Made by a program: the position numbers and the translations under genes. The notes under the pieces were generated by a model that saw nothing but the letters and a program-made list of their open reading frames with translations, was not told the origin of the DNA and did no database searches. Below are positions 18,153-26,109 of a stretch of DNA of 36,013 nucleotides, piece after piece. Every line of letters begins with the position of its first letter. Within the stretch, counting starts at the first letter, position 1. This DNA comes from JBGPRB01 sp964422155 (GTDB lineage: Bacteria; Chloroflexota; Dehalococcoidia; Dehalococcoidales; RBG-16-60-22), in contig CAYQZZ010000018.1 of assembly GCA_964422155.1 (NCBI GenBank), forward strand, positions 1 to 36,013, written 5' to 3'.

Positions 18153-18287
18153 TTCTCCTCTCCCTTTATGGGAGAGGGAAGGGTGAGGGTGAGGTTTTTA
18201 ACAGGCTTGGAGAGCCCCCTCACCTCAATCCTCTCCCCTGCCTTCGCCGAAGCGGCTCCGCGCAGGCAGGCACGAGGGGAGAGGAAA
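18153..18287. repeat. Palindromic intergenic repeat, family E copy 1
   Basis: An about 135-bp element with CTCCTCTCCC and GGGGAGAGGA ends. Its core GGGAGAGGGAAGGGTGAGGG is shared exactly with 35691-35810, followed in both by GTGAG and CCCCCTCAC. An inner hairpin joins CCTTCGCCGAAGCGG and a CCTGC / GCAGG pair. It ends about 13 bp before the stop codon of the nuoF-like gene. Confidence 0.8.
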
Positions 18288-18299
18288 TTATCTCTCATC

Positions 18300-20189
18300 T
18301 TAAGCAGTGGCTGATGCCTTTGTTTTTTCAGCCTTTACCGGTATAGGCTCACTGGGGACATCTACCTTTTCCCCGGAGACCTTGACAATGGCGCTGAACC
18401 GTGCCGGGCAGACTTCGAGGCAGGTGCCGCATTTGACGCATTTATCCTGGTTGATGACGTGCACCATTCTCTTGCCGCCGACGATGGCTTGGGAGGGGCA
18501 TTCCCGGGCACAGATGCCGCATCCCTGGCACTTGTCCGGCAGGACATAAAAGGAAATTAGCCTGGCACAGGATAAAGCGGGGCACCTTTTCTCGTCGATG
18601 TGGGCTTCATATTCATCGCGGAAGTAGCGCAGGGTTGTCAGGACGGGATTCGGGGCTGTTTGTCCCAGCGCGCAGAGGGAGCCGGCTTTAATCTGCTCGC
18701 CGAGTTTCTGGAGAAGCTCGGTGTCTTCGGGTCGGCCTTCGCCGCGGCAAATCCTTTCCAGGATGTCGAGCATCTGTTTCGTGCCCACGCGACAGGGGAC
18801 ACATTTGCCACAGGACTCGGCCTGGGTGAAGGAGAGGAAGTACCTGGCGACATCGACCATGCAGGTCTCTTCGTCCATGACGACCATGCCTCCCGACCCC
18901 ATCATGGAGCCGGCCGCCGTCAAGCTCTCATAGTCGACGGATTGGTCGAGATAGTTTTCCGGCAGGCAGCCGCCGGAAGGGCCGCCGGTCTGGACGGCCT
19001 TGAATTTCTTACCGCCGGGAATTCCGCCCCCGATTTCATAGATGATTTTGCGGAGTATAATACCCATGGGCACTTCGATAAGACCGCTGTTGGCGATTTT
19101 ACCGGTGAGGGCGAAGACGCAGGTCCCCTTGCTTTTTTCCGTGCCGATGCCGGCATACCAGTCGGCACCCCGGGCGATAATGACCGGTACTGTTGCCAGC
19201 GACTTGACGTTATTGATGGTGGTCGGTTTGCCCCACAGCCCCGAGGTCGCCGGGAAGGGCGGACGGGAGCGGGGCATACCACGCTTACCCTCGATAGATG
19301 CCATCAGTGCTGTTTCCTCGCCGCAGACGAAGGCGCCGGCCCCTTCTTTGACGTGCATATTTAGACTGAAATTGGAGCCCAATATATTCTTACCGAGGAA
19401 GCCTTTTCCCTCGGCCTGTTTGATAGCCAGTCGCACGCGTTTTACGGCCAGCGGGTATTCCGCCCTGATATAGATATAGCCTTCGGATGCGCCGATAGCA
19501 TAGGCGGCAATCGTCATCCCTTCGAGGACGGTACAGGGGTCGCCCTCCATGGTGCTGCGGTCCATGAAGGCACCGGGGTCGCCTTCGTCGGCGTTGCATA
19601 TCATGTACTTCTGGTCGCCTTTGGCGTTACGGCAGAACTCCCACTTGGTGCCGGTGGAAAAACCGGCGCCGCCGCGTCCCCGCAGGCCGGAGCGCTTAAG
19701 CTCATCGATGACCTGTTCCGGCGTCATTCCTTTCAGGACTTTTTTCAGCGACTCGTAGCCGCCGACGGCTATATAGTCTTCGATTCTCTCCGGGTTGATA
19801 TGGCCGCAGTTACGCAGGATGATGCGCTGCTGCATACTGTAAAACTTAATATCATTATGGTACATTATGGCCTGGCCGGTAACCGGGTCTTTATAGAAGA
19901 GACGCTCGACCGGTTTGCCGTCGCGGAGGTGCGATGCGACGATTTCCGGGACATCGGCGATAGTGACATGGGTATAGAAGATACCTTCCGGCTCGACGAT
20001 GGCCAGCGGCCCCTGTTCGCAGAAACCGTGACAGCCGGTGAAATCTATTTTGACTCCGCTTAAGCCCAGTTCCGATACGGCTCTGGATAAAGCCTCGGTA
20101 ATTTCCAGCGACTTACCCGATACGCAGCCGGTTCCCTGGCAAATATATATCGTATGATGATTATCTTTAACTGGCTTTGCTTCTGTCAC
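18300..20189 (-). CDS. NuoF/HydB-like NAD(P)H- and FMN-binding subunit of the formate dehydrogenase
   Basis: 629 residues with an N-terminal thioredoxin-like [2Fe-2S] domain (Cys17, 22, 53, 57), the NuoF core with FMN/NADH motifs (RGRGGAGFSTGTKW; NADEGDPGAFMDR), the SLBB region, the [4Fe-4S] motif SCGKCVPCRVGT and a C-terminal two-cluster ferredoxin (CQGCGICARECP; CVKCGTCLEVCP). This layout matches NADH-handling subunits of bifurcating hydrogenases and NAD-formate dehydrogenases. The start is GTG with GGAGG eight bases upstream, and the first 23 bases overlap nuoE, suggesting coupling. It would pass electrons between NAD(P)H, ferredoxin and FdhA. Bifurcation is inferred, not shown. Confidence 0.9.
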   Translation of the reverse strand: MTEAKPVKDNHHTIYICQGTGCVSGKSLEITEALSRAVSELGLSGVKIDFTGCHGFCEQGPLAIVEPEGIFYTHVTIADVPEIVASHLRDGKPVERLFYKDPVTGQAIMYHNDIKFYSMQQRIILRNCGHINPERIEDYIAVGGYESLKKVLKGMTPEQVIDELKRSGLRGRGGAGFSTGTKWEFCRNAKGDQKYMICNADEGDPGAFMDRSTMEGDPCTVLEGMTIAAYAIGASEGYIYIRAEYPLAVKRVRLAIKQAEGKGFLGKNILGSNFSLNMHVKEGAGAFVCGEETALMASIEGKRGMPRSRPPFPATSGLWGKPTTINNVKSLATVPVIIARGADWYAGIGTEKSKGTCVFALTGKIANSGLIEVPMGIILRKIIYEIGGGIPGGKKFKAVQTGGPSGGCLPENYLDQSVDYESLTAAGSMMGSGGMVVMDEETCMVDVARYFLSFTQAESCGKCVPCRVGTKQMLDILERICRGEGRPEDTELLQKLGEQIKAGSLCALGQTAPNPVLTTLRYFRDEYEAHIDEKRCPALSCARLISFYVLPDKCQGCGICARECPSQAIVGGKRMVHVINQDKCVKCGTCLEVCPARFSAIVKVSGEKVDVPSEPIPVKAEKTKASATA

Positions 20190-20664
20190 CTAAAACCTCC
20201 GCAACTTTCTTGGCTGTCATCTTACCATGGGTCTCGTTATCTATCGTCATCGTGGGTGCCAGGGCGCAGGCGCCGATGCAGGCTACGGTCTCCAGCGTAT
20301 ATTCCATGTCGCCCGTGGTCTCTCCAGCCTTGATGCCGAGTTGCTTCTCCATCTCAGCGAGAACTTTCCCGGAACCGCGCACGTGGCAGGCCGTGCCGCG
20401 GCACATCCGGATAATCCTTTTACCCAGCGGCGTTAGCTTGAACTGAGCGTAGAACGTACTGACTCCGTACACGGTGCTTTCCGGTATATGTAAAAACCTG
20501 GCAATTTCCCGCATGGCTGCGGCCGGCAGATAGCGGAACTTCTCCTGGGTCTCCTGCAGGATAGGGATAAGCTCCTGCCTGTCCCCCGTGTAGTGCGAGA
20601 AAATCTCCTTCAATTTATCCTGGACGTCCGCTTTGGTCAAGTTATCTTTTGCCAGGGTTACCAC
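20167..20664 (-). CDS. NuoE/HydC-like [2Fe-2S] subunit
   Basis: Up to 165 residues, NuoE family. A helical N-terminus (LIPILQETQEKFRYLPAAAMREIA) is followed by the thioredoxin-like [2Fe-2S] site with Cys88, Cys93 (CRGTAC), Cys129 and Cys133 (CIGAC). The start is uncertain: the GTG at 20664 overlaps the ribosome site GGAGG (20665-20669), whereas an in-frame CTG at 20655 has ideal spacing and a TTG at 20640 is also possible. Its 5' end overlaps the DUF3786 gene, and its 3' end overlaps nuoF. It forms the NADH module with NuoF-like for FdhA. Confidence 0.9.
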   Translation of the reverse strand: MVTLAKDNLTKADVQDKLKEIFSHYTGDRQELIPILQETQEKFRYLPAAAMREIARFLHIPESTVYGVSTFYAQFKLTPLGKRIIRMCRGTACHVRGSGKVLAEMEKQLGIKAGETTGDMEYTLETVACIGACALAPTMTIDNETHGKMTAKKVAEVLGDRSKAS

Positions 20665-21319
20665 CTCCAGTCTTTAAAAGCCTGACGAGTTTCCATGTTA
20701 CAATTTCGCAGAGTATGGTAATGTCTTCGGTGGGTAGATAGTCCGGTATCGTGCTGTCAAACATGATATTCCCTTCGGGAGGGAACTCTTTATCGCCCCG
20801 CCACAGGACGATGGTTAAGGGTATATAAGGAAAAGCATCGATAGTTATAGAGATATCACCGAAATCGGCTTTACGTCCGCCCAGTATTACCGCTATTTCC
20901 AGGAGTTTTTGCGGTTCGTCATTGAAGTGATTGATGATAGGGTCTATCGCCCTTTTAAAGAACGTGGGATAGTAGTTAATGCCTTCGTGCAGCTCTTTAT
21001 AAGTTATCATCCGGTTGGATAGCGGAGTGCCTTTAGCCCGCGTAAAATAATGAAGTATTAAAATTTTATCCCGCATGGGCACGGTTTCTTCGCTATTGAC
21101 GAGAGATACCTCGCCATGGGGGAAGCTGATTTTATAAGAACGGTATAGATGGTCGATTATTATGGATTTTTCGGCGTTTAGATATCGGGCGCCGCTTTTA
21201 CGGCACTGCTGTTCTATGTCGACAATACCGGCCAGTTGTTCGCAGGCAAGCTTGTAAGCCAGCTCATAAGCACCTTTCCACACATTACGCTCTGGTATAG
21301 TCAAGCGTTCCCTTGTCAT
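20642..21319 (-). CDS. DUF3786 domain protein in the Wood-Ljungdahl operon
   Basis: A 225-residue soluble protein. The C-terminal part (IPLTIVLWRGDKEFPPEGNI, then FDSTIPDYLPTEDI) matches my recollection of DUF3786, and the middle has ILHYFTRAKGTPLSNRMITYKEL. It has two cysteines in the N-terminal half and one near residue 204, with no Fe-S motif. DUF3786 proteins occur in anaerobes near corrinoid or Fe-S proteins; no function is established. It sits between acsE and the formate dehydrogenase genes and overlaps nuoE by 23 bases, so it is translated with the operon. No clear ribosome site: repeat B2 lies 33 bp upstream. Confidence 0.75.
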   Translation of the reverse strand: MTRERLTIPERNVWKGAYELAYKLACEQLAGIVDIEQQCRKSGARYLNAEKSIIIDHLYRSYKISFPHGEVSLVNSEETVPMRDKILILHYFTRAKGTPLSNRMITYKELHEGINYYPTFFKRAIDPIINHFNDEPQKLLEIAVILGGRKADFGDISITIDAFPYIPLTIVLWRGDKEFPPEGNIMFDSTIPDYLPTEDITILCEIVTWKLVRLLKTGGGNPGKR

Positions 21320-21352
21320 ACTAGCTTTACTTTACTATACTTCTGGTTAATA

Positions 21353-21457
21353 TGTCATTCTGAAGGAGTCCCGACTTGTCGGGACGACCGAAGAATCCGT
21401 TTTTTTATAGGAAAGTTACGGATCCTTCGTCCTTCCACTGAAGGACTCGCAATGACA
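21353..21457. repeat. Palindromic intergenic repeat, hybrid of families B and A
   Basis: About 105 bp. The left end TGTCATTCTGAAGGAG and inner AGAATCCG / CGGATCCTT pair are family B. The right end CTCGCAATGACA is family A. The hairpin GTCCCGAC-TTGTCGGGAC is shared with 3733-3835 and 30997-31127. It fills the gap between acsE and the DUF3786 gene. Confidence 0.8.
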
Positions 21458-21464
21458 TTTTTTC

Positions 21465-22343
21465 TTATACCTCGAGCCAGGAGTGCGAATAAAGCGACTC
21501 TCCCATCAATACCCTGACTGTCCTGGCGTAATAGGCCATCTCTTTCGGCAGGGAGGAAATATCCGGCTTTTCCCCGTCCATCATCTTGTGTACGAGCGCC
21601 ACGATATCTGGTCTCTGCCCACGGGCTATTGCCTTCAGGTCGTTATCAAAGGCATCGACGATGGCTGAATATAATCCGTAGCGCATCAGCATTATCATGT
21701 AGGTCCGGTTCAGCCAGCACCTGAGCTCGGTAGGCGTGCCGTTAGAGACGTTGGAAAGTCCTACCGTGGACTTGCAGCCGGGGGCGATTTCTCCCAGCAT
21801 GGTCATGAACTCCACGCAGGCTTTGACCTGGTTGATTTCCACCGATACCGGGCTGGCAATGGGGTCAATCCATATCCTTTCGTTGGGGATGCCGGCCGCA
21901 TTGGCTTTGTAAACAAAGTCGACGGTATGCATTGCCCTCTCGTTGACATCGCGCGGCATGCCGTCATTGCTCCACAGCAGGCCGATGAGGTCCGCGTTAT
22001 ATTTCTGCGCCAGTGCCAGTCCCCGGTCAACCCGACTGGTTTGCAGTGAAACGGAGTTCATGAGTACCTTGCCCTTGCGGTTTTTCAGGCCGGCTTCCAT
22101 AGCGTCAAGGTTGGTAGTATCCAGAGAAAGCATCTTATCGGTGACGGCCTGCACCGTATTCACTACCCAGGCCATCAGCTCGTCGCCTCCCTTGCGGGCA
22201 GGACCGATATTGAGGTCAATCAGGTCTATATTTGCCTCTGTCTCCGCCCTGGCCATTTCCTGAATCGGTGCCGCATTCCTTTCCCTGAGGGCCGGCCCGA
22301 GGGTCTGTGATATCACATTTAAATTTTCCCCGATGAGAAGCAT
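21465..22343 (-). CDS. acsE: Methyl-THF:corrinoid iron-sulfur protein methyltransferase
   Basis: A 292-residue pterin-binding TIM barrel of the AcsE/MeTr family. It begins MLLIGENLNVIS and contains LIDLNIGPARKGG, MLSLDTTN, WIDPIASPV and GLSNVSNGTP, the pterin-site motifs. It moves the methyl group of methyl-tetrahydrofolate to the cobalt of AcsCD. It is about 30 residues longer than the Moorella enzyme as I recall it. Ribosome site TAAGGAGGT overlaps the acsC stop codon (9-bp gap), so the two are probably translationally coupled. Confidence 0.93.
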   Translation of the reverse strand: MLLIGENLNVISQTLGPALRERNAAPIQEMARAETEANIDLIDLNIGPARKGGDELMAWVVNTVQAVTDKMLSLDTTNLDAMEAGLKNRKGKVLMNSVSLQTSRVDRGLALAQKYNADLIGLLWSNDGMPRDVNERAMHTVDFVYKANAAGIPNERIWIDPIASPVSVEINQVKACVEFMTMLGEIAPGCKSTVGLSNVSNGTPTELRCWLNRTYMIMLMRYGLYSAIVDAFDNDLKAIARGQRPDIVALVHKMMDGEKPDISSLPKEMAYYARTVRVLMGESLYSHSWLEV

Positions 22344-22352
22344 CTTACCTCC

Positions 22353-23699
22353 TTATGCTTTCCAGGCTTTGAGATAGGGTGTGAGGTTGGCCGCATCCCT
22401 GGGGCCGATCAGAATCTCCCAGCCGGGCATTTCTTCCTCGAGGCCGCCGCTTTCGGAGGCGACATACCCTGGAATTATCAGCTTGCGGTGTTTGATTTTA
22501 TCGGTGATGCCGCTTTTCAGTATGGCCGGGCCGATGATATCGGCGGAGAATTTACCGGCGGCCCAGGATGTCATCACGGAAAGCCCCTCGGTGTCCTTGA
22601 CATAAAGATAGCTGGGCACCTTGCTGTTCTCTATTTCGCCGGAGACGATAAAGTAGGTGAGGGAGAAATTGGAGGTCACCATCAGCGGCGAGTTTTCATT
22701 GGGATTATTGATTTCGTAGATGCCCTGTTTGGTGGCCAGCGGCCGCTGCGGGTCGGTATAGATATTCAGCCGCGCTACGAGCAGCGGGAAGAGGCTTTCC
22801 CCCTGGAAGTCGGACAGGACGATGATACCCGCGTACTTGGCGACGAACATGGCGGCAATCAGGGCCTCTTTCATGGGGTTATTGGTCATCTCGCAGGGGA
22901 AGACGATGGTGGGATAACCCAGGGGGCGGAATTTTTTATTCAGGGCGGCGCTCCTGATGATTATCTGGTCTTCGAGCGCCTTGCGGACGGCTCTCGACCC
23001 CGAGTCGATGACGATATTCTTGAGTCCGGCCGCGGTCAGTTTCTCGGTCAGTGAGGCCAGCTCTTCCGGTCCTGCCGCTTTAGCGGCTACCGCGCAGCCG
23101 CTCTCCTTGGCCAGCGCGGCCACGGCATCGGCATTGTCTTTGGTGGCGGCATAAAGCAGCGGTTTCCGGTCGGCGCAGGCTTTCAGTCCGGCGGCCAGGA
23201 CATCGGTTTTATCGCTCATCAATATGATGTTGGCATCGCTGCTGGCCTTGACCTTCCCGGCCAGGGCGGCGAACTTGGCGGCATCTCCGCTCTCAGCTTT
23301 AAGGGCAACCAGGTTAGCACGAAGGGTAAGGCCAACCCTTTCGTAGGTCAGGTCCTTGAACTTTTTCAACCTGGCATCGACCTCAGCGTCGGCCATCTTA
23401 TCGCTGATGAGGATGGCCAAGCCGGGTGGATTTTCAAACCTTTTTTCATGGCGGAACATGACTGTCTCGCCGCCAACCTTGAGGGCTTTATCACCGACGC
23501 CGATGGTAACCGGTAAAATGGGTGGTGCCGATGCCTCCGATAGTTTGCTTTTGGCATCCTCGGAGACATGGGGGCATTTGCTCAGTTCGGCTTTGCCTGC
23601 CGCCAGACTCATGGCAAAGGCGAGGCAGGTAGGTACGCCGCATTCTCCGCAGTTCGTCTTGGGCAGCAATTTAAAGATTTCTATTCCCGTAAGTGCCAT
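22353..23699 (-). CDS. acsC: Corrinoid iron-sulfur protein, large subunit
   Basis: 448 residues. The N-terminal [4Fe-4S] domain has Cys17, Cys20, Cys25 and Cys42 (TNCGECGVPTCLAFAM ... KCPHV), as in all CFeSP large subunits. It is followed by a TIM-barrel domain and a C-terminal Rossmann-like corrinoid domain (about 320-448). With AcsD it carries the methyl group from AcsE to acetyl-CoA synthase. Ribosome site AAAGGAG. It is separated from acsB by 165 bp, which contain repeat B3, an unusual break in an otherwise tightly packed gene set. Confidence 0.94.
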   Translation of the reverse strand: MALTGIEIFKLLPKTNCGECGVPTCLAFAMSLAAGKAELSKCPHVSEDAKSKLSEASAPPILPVTIGVGDKALKVGGETVMFRHEKRFENPPGLAILISDKMADAEVDARLKKFKDLTYERVGLTLRANLVALKAESGDAAKFAALAGKVKASSDANIILMSDKTDVLAAGLKACADRKPLLYAATKDNADAVAALAKESGCAVAAKAAGPEELASLTEKLTAAGLKNIVIDSGSRAVRKALEDQIIIRSAALNKKFRPLGYPTIVFPCEMTNNPMKEALIAAMFVAKYAGIIVLSDFQGESLFPLLVARLNIYTDPQRPLATKQGIYEINNPNENSPLMVTSNFSLTYFIVSGEIENSKVPSYLYVKDTEGLSVMTSWAAGKFSADIIGPAILKSGITDKIKHRKLIIPGYVASESGGLEEEMPGWEILIGPRDAANLTPYLKAWKA

Positions 23700-23768
23700 T
23701 CTATTGTCTCCTTTCCTGGACGAGTATCAGGTCTAAGTTCATTATAATGTCATCAAGTAACCAGTAGA

Positions 23769-23850
23769 TGTCATTCTGAGCAAAGCGAAGAATCCGTTAT
23801 CCCTTATAGAAAGACGGATTCTTCAGTCGTTTCGCTCCTTCAGAATGACA
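23769..23850. repeat. Palindromic intergenic repeat, family B copy 3
   Basis: An 82-bp element, TGTCATTCTGAG at the left and TTCAGAATGACA at the right, with inner GAAGAATCCGT / ACGGATTCTTC arms that can pair over most of the length. It lies in the acsB-acsC gap. Its long stem could form in the transcript. Confidence 0.83.
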
Positions 23851-23864
23851 ATACTTCTTCTTTC

Positions 23865-26072
23865 CTAGCCCAGTATCGGGTCCATGGTCAGCGCGGGATG
23901 TCCTTTTTCCTGCAGGAAGGCGAGAATCGCATCCTCGGTGACTCCCACCGTTTCATCGGCAATCTTGTCAAGCAAATCGGGCACGCCCAGTTCTTTAGCT
24001 CTCGCCTTTATCCGCTCGCCAATTTCCTCTTTTAATATCTTGGGCATCCAGACCATTCTTAAAATTCCGCCCTCGGCGGCGAGGAACTTCCTCTGGGTGG
24101 TATTGTATTTACCATGCCCTACGAACCCGGGGGTACTCAAGCCCCCGCCGATAGTCCCGGCCAGGGTGGTGAACTTCATGCCGCAGGGGGTCTCGCCGGT
24201 ATAGTCGCGGTTGACCGTCATCACACCGTTGCACATGGGCAAGACGGCAGCAATGGCTTCGCAGCAGCCGCAGGTGGTCATCGGGTCATGGACGATGCTG
24301 TAGAAGTTATAATGGTCAATCTTCCCGCGGGAAGCCTTCTGGACAAACTCGTTGACGCCCTTCCACTGCCCGAGCTTGGTATCGATAACCTCGCCCTTAG
24401 CTACCGGCTGGTTCGGGCCGGTCGGGTTAATTTCAAAGGCAGCCTTGCAGTCCATCCAGTTGTAGGAGCCGCAGAGTCCCGTCCTCTCCGGACTGATGAC
24501 GCAGACATGGCTGGGTGCGAAGGACTGGCAGAGCGTGCAGGAGTAGTAGGTTTCGACAGACTCGTCGGTCATGCCTTCGATGCGGGCATCCCTTATCTTA
24601 TAGACGGCTCTCGCCTTCTCCAGAATCTTGTTGACGTCCTCTTCCTTGGTATAAAGTTTCACCTGGAGCTTATCGAAGATACGGCCGAAGTCCTGGTGCA
24701 GCTTGGCGTGAATGATGACGCCGATGTGCTCCAGCTTAAATCCTTTTTCTACCGCTTGTTTGGCCACGCGCAGCCAGGCGATGTCTCTCTGTCCGATGTG
24801 CATGACTCCCTGGGCGTAGTTAATGAGGTGGTGAATCTGCCGTTCCAGGATTGGCTCGTAGTCGTCCTGCATCTGCCGGCCGGCAACCTCAACGTTAATC
24901 GCCAGGGGCAGTCGGGAGCCTGCCTTAATATCTTTCAATTCAGGACCGAATACCTCGACCTTGCCGTCTTCAACCTCGTCCATGCGTTTGCTGGTGACCC
25001 ACTCAACCATGTGGGTTCTACCACCGCCGGCCTCCAGGTAAATATCGTCGCCGCGGACTCTTTCCCCCTCGAAGGCTGGCCCGAAGGCGACCGGTATAGG
25101 CACCTCGGTAATGGTTACTTTCAGGCCCCTCACCTCGATAGCTTTAGAGACTATTTCATTGTGCGGGATGTTGGAGACAACGTGCTCGTAGGTGCAGACG
25201 CCGGTAGGCAGGATTTCCGGTATCGGGGTATCGGCGATGACGGGGAAGCCCCAGTTAATGGCGCCGGCGCCGTTGGCGTACCATTCATCGGTGACATCGC
25301 CCATGGTCATGGCGAAGGCGAACACGCGGTCTTTGTTATAAATTAAAATCTTGCGGTAATCTCCCGCTTCAATGCCGCCGAAGGACATCGCGGCTCTGGT
25401 AGCAAAGCCCATGGCGAAGACCGTAGCGCTGACGTCCGGCCCGAAGGAGACCAGGCGTGTTCCCCAGCCAATCTGGACGCCGGCCTTGACCAGTTGCTCC
25501 GAGAACCTCTCGCCCTTGTGCTGGTCGGCCATGAACACATAGAGGTTCTTCTTCTGGAGTTCCTCGGCGATATTTTTGGCAATCTCCGGGGTCGGTGCCG
25601 CGCCCAGTATGGCGGCAAAGCCGGGGGCGGTGCCATCGACGAACTCCACGCCTCTCTTCCTCATGATGATATCGTCGGCGGCGCCGAGCCAGATATTACT
25701 ATCGGTGACTTCCTCGCCCCTTACATAGAAATTGGGGTTTTCCAGATATCTTATAGCTTCGAGAATTTCCTCGGCCCAGAAGGTAATCATGCCGGCATCG
25801 AGGGCAGGCCCCAGGTAGGGGAGGTGGTGTTCTGCCTTCACCAGCGGCGGCAGCAGGGCTTTGCATTTCTTCAGGACGGTTTCCATGTCGCCCAGTTTTT
25901 CAACCTTCATGCCGGAGATGCCGTAAATTATGGGCAGGTAATAGGCGGTGTTGGGAAAGCCGACCGGTTCGTTGGCCCCCCACTTATCCATCGCCTCCTG
26001 CCACTTTTTCTCGGCACGTTCAACAATTTTATGGGCACCACTGATAGCTGCTGATGCTATTATCTTGGACAT
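23865..26072 (-). CDS. acsB: Acetyl-CoA synthase (CODH/ACS alpha subunit, bacterial type)
   Basis: 735 residues, full-length bacterial ACS including the N-terminal CODH-contacting domain absent from archaeal CdhC. A-cluster ligands are Cys512, Cys515, Cys524, Cys534, Cys601 and Cys603. Compared with the Moorella numbering I recall (506, 509, 518, 528, 595, 597), every one is offset by exactly six, so the nickel-nickel/[4Fe-4S] site is intact. It condenses CO, a methyl group from AcsCD and CoA into acetyl-CoA, or splits acetyl-CoA in reverse. Ribosome site TAAGGAGGG. It follows cooS after 37 bp and should form the alpha2beta2 complex with it. Confidence 0.96.
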   Translation of the reverse strand: MSKIIASAAISGAHKIVERAEKKWQEAMDKWGANEPVGFPNTAYYLPIIYGISGMKVEKLGDMETVLKKCKALLPPLVKAEHHLPYLGPALDAGMITFWAEEILEAIRYLENPNFYVRGEEVTDSNIWLGAADDIIMRKRGVEFVDGTAPGFAAILGAAPTPEIAKNIAEELQKKNLYVFMADQHKGERFSEQLVKAGVQIGWGTRLVSFGPDVSATVFAMGFATRAAMSFGGIEAGDYRKILIYNKDRVFAFAMTMGDVTDEWYANGAGAINWGFPVIADTPIPEILPTGVCTYEHVVSNIPHNEIVSKAIEVRGLKVTITEVPIPVAFGPAFEGERVRGDDIYLEAGGGRTHMVEWVTSKRMDEVEDGKVEVFGPELKDIKAGSRLPLAINVEVAGRQMQDDYEPILERQIHHLINYAQGVMHIGQRDIAWLRVAKQAVEKGFKLEHIGVIIHAKLHQDFGRIFDKLQVKLYTKEEDVNKILEKARAVYKIRDARIEGMTDESVETYYSCTLCQSFAPSHVCVISPERTGLCGSYNWMDCKAAFEINPTGPNQPVAKGEVIDTKLGQWKGVNEFVQKASRGKIDHYNFYSIVHDPMTTCGCCEAIAAVLPMCNGVMTVNRDYTGETPCGMKFTTLAGTIGGGLSTPGFVGHGKYNTTQRKFLAAEGGILRMVWMPKILKEEIGERIKARAKELGVPDLLDKIADETVGVTEDAILAFLQEKGHPALTMDPILG

Positions 26073-26109
26073 ATCCTCATTCCCTCCTTATTACAGTAAA
26101 GTCGTAGGC

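Noticed and set aside
18600..19364. A 254-codon open frame antisense to the nuoF-like gene
   Set aside because: Shadow of the real gene; no ribosome site and no domain.
24114..25346. A 410-codon open frame antisense to acsB
   Set aside because: It lies wholly inside acsB on the other strand, and its sequence is the usual by-product of GC-rich codon use. It has no ribosome site or recognisable domain.
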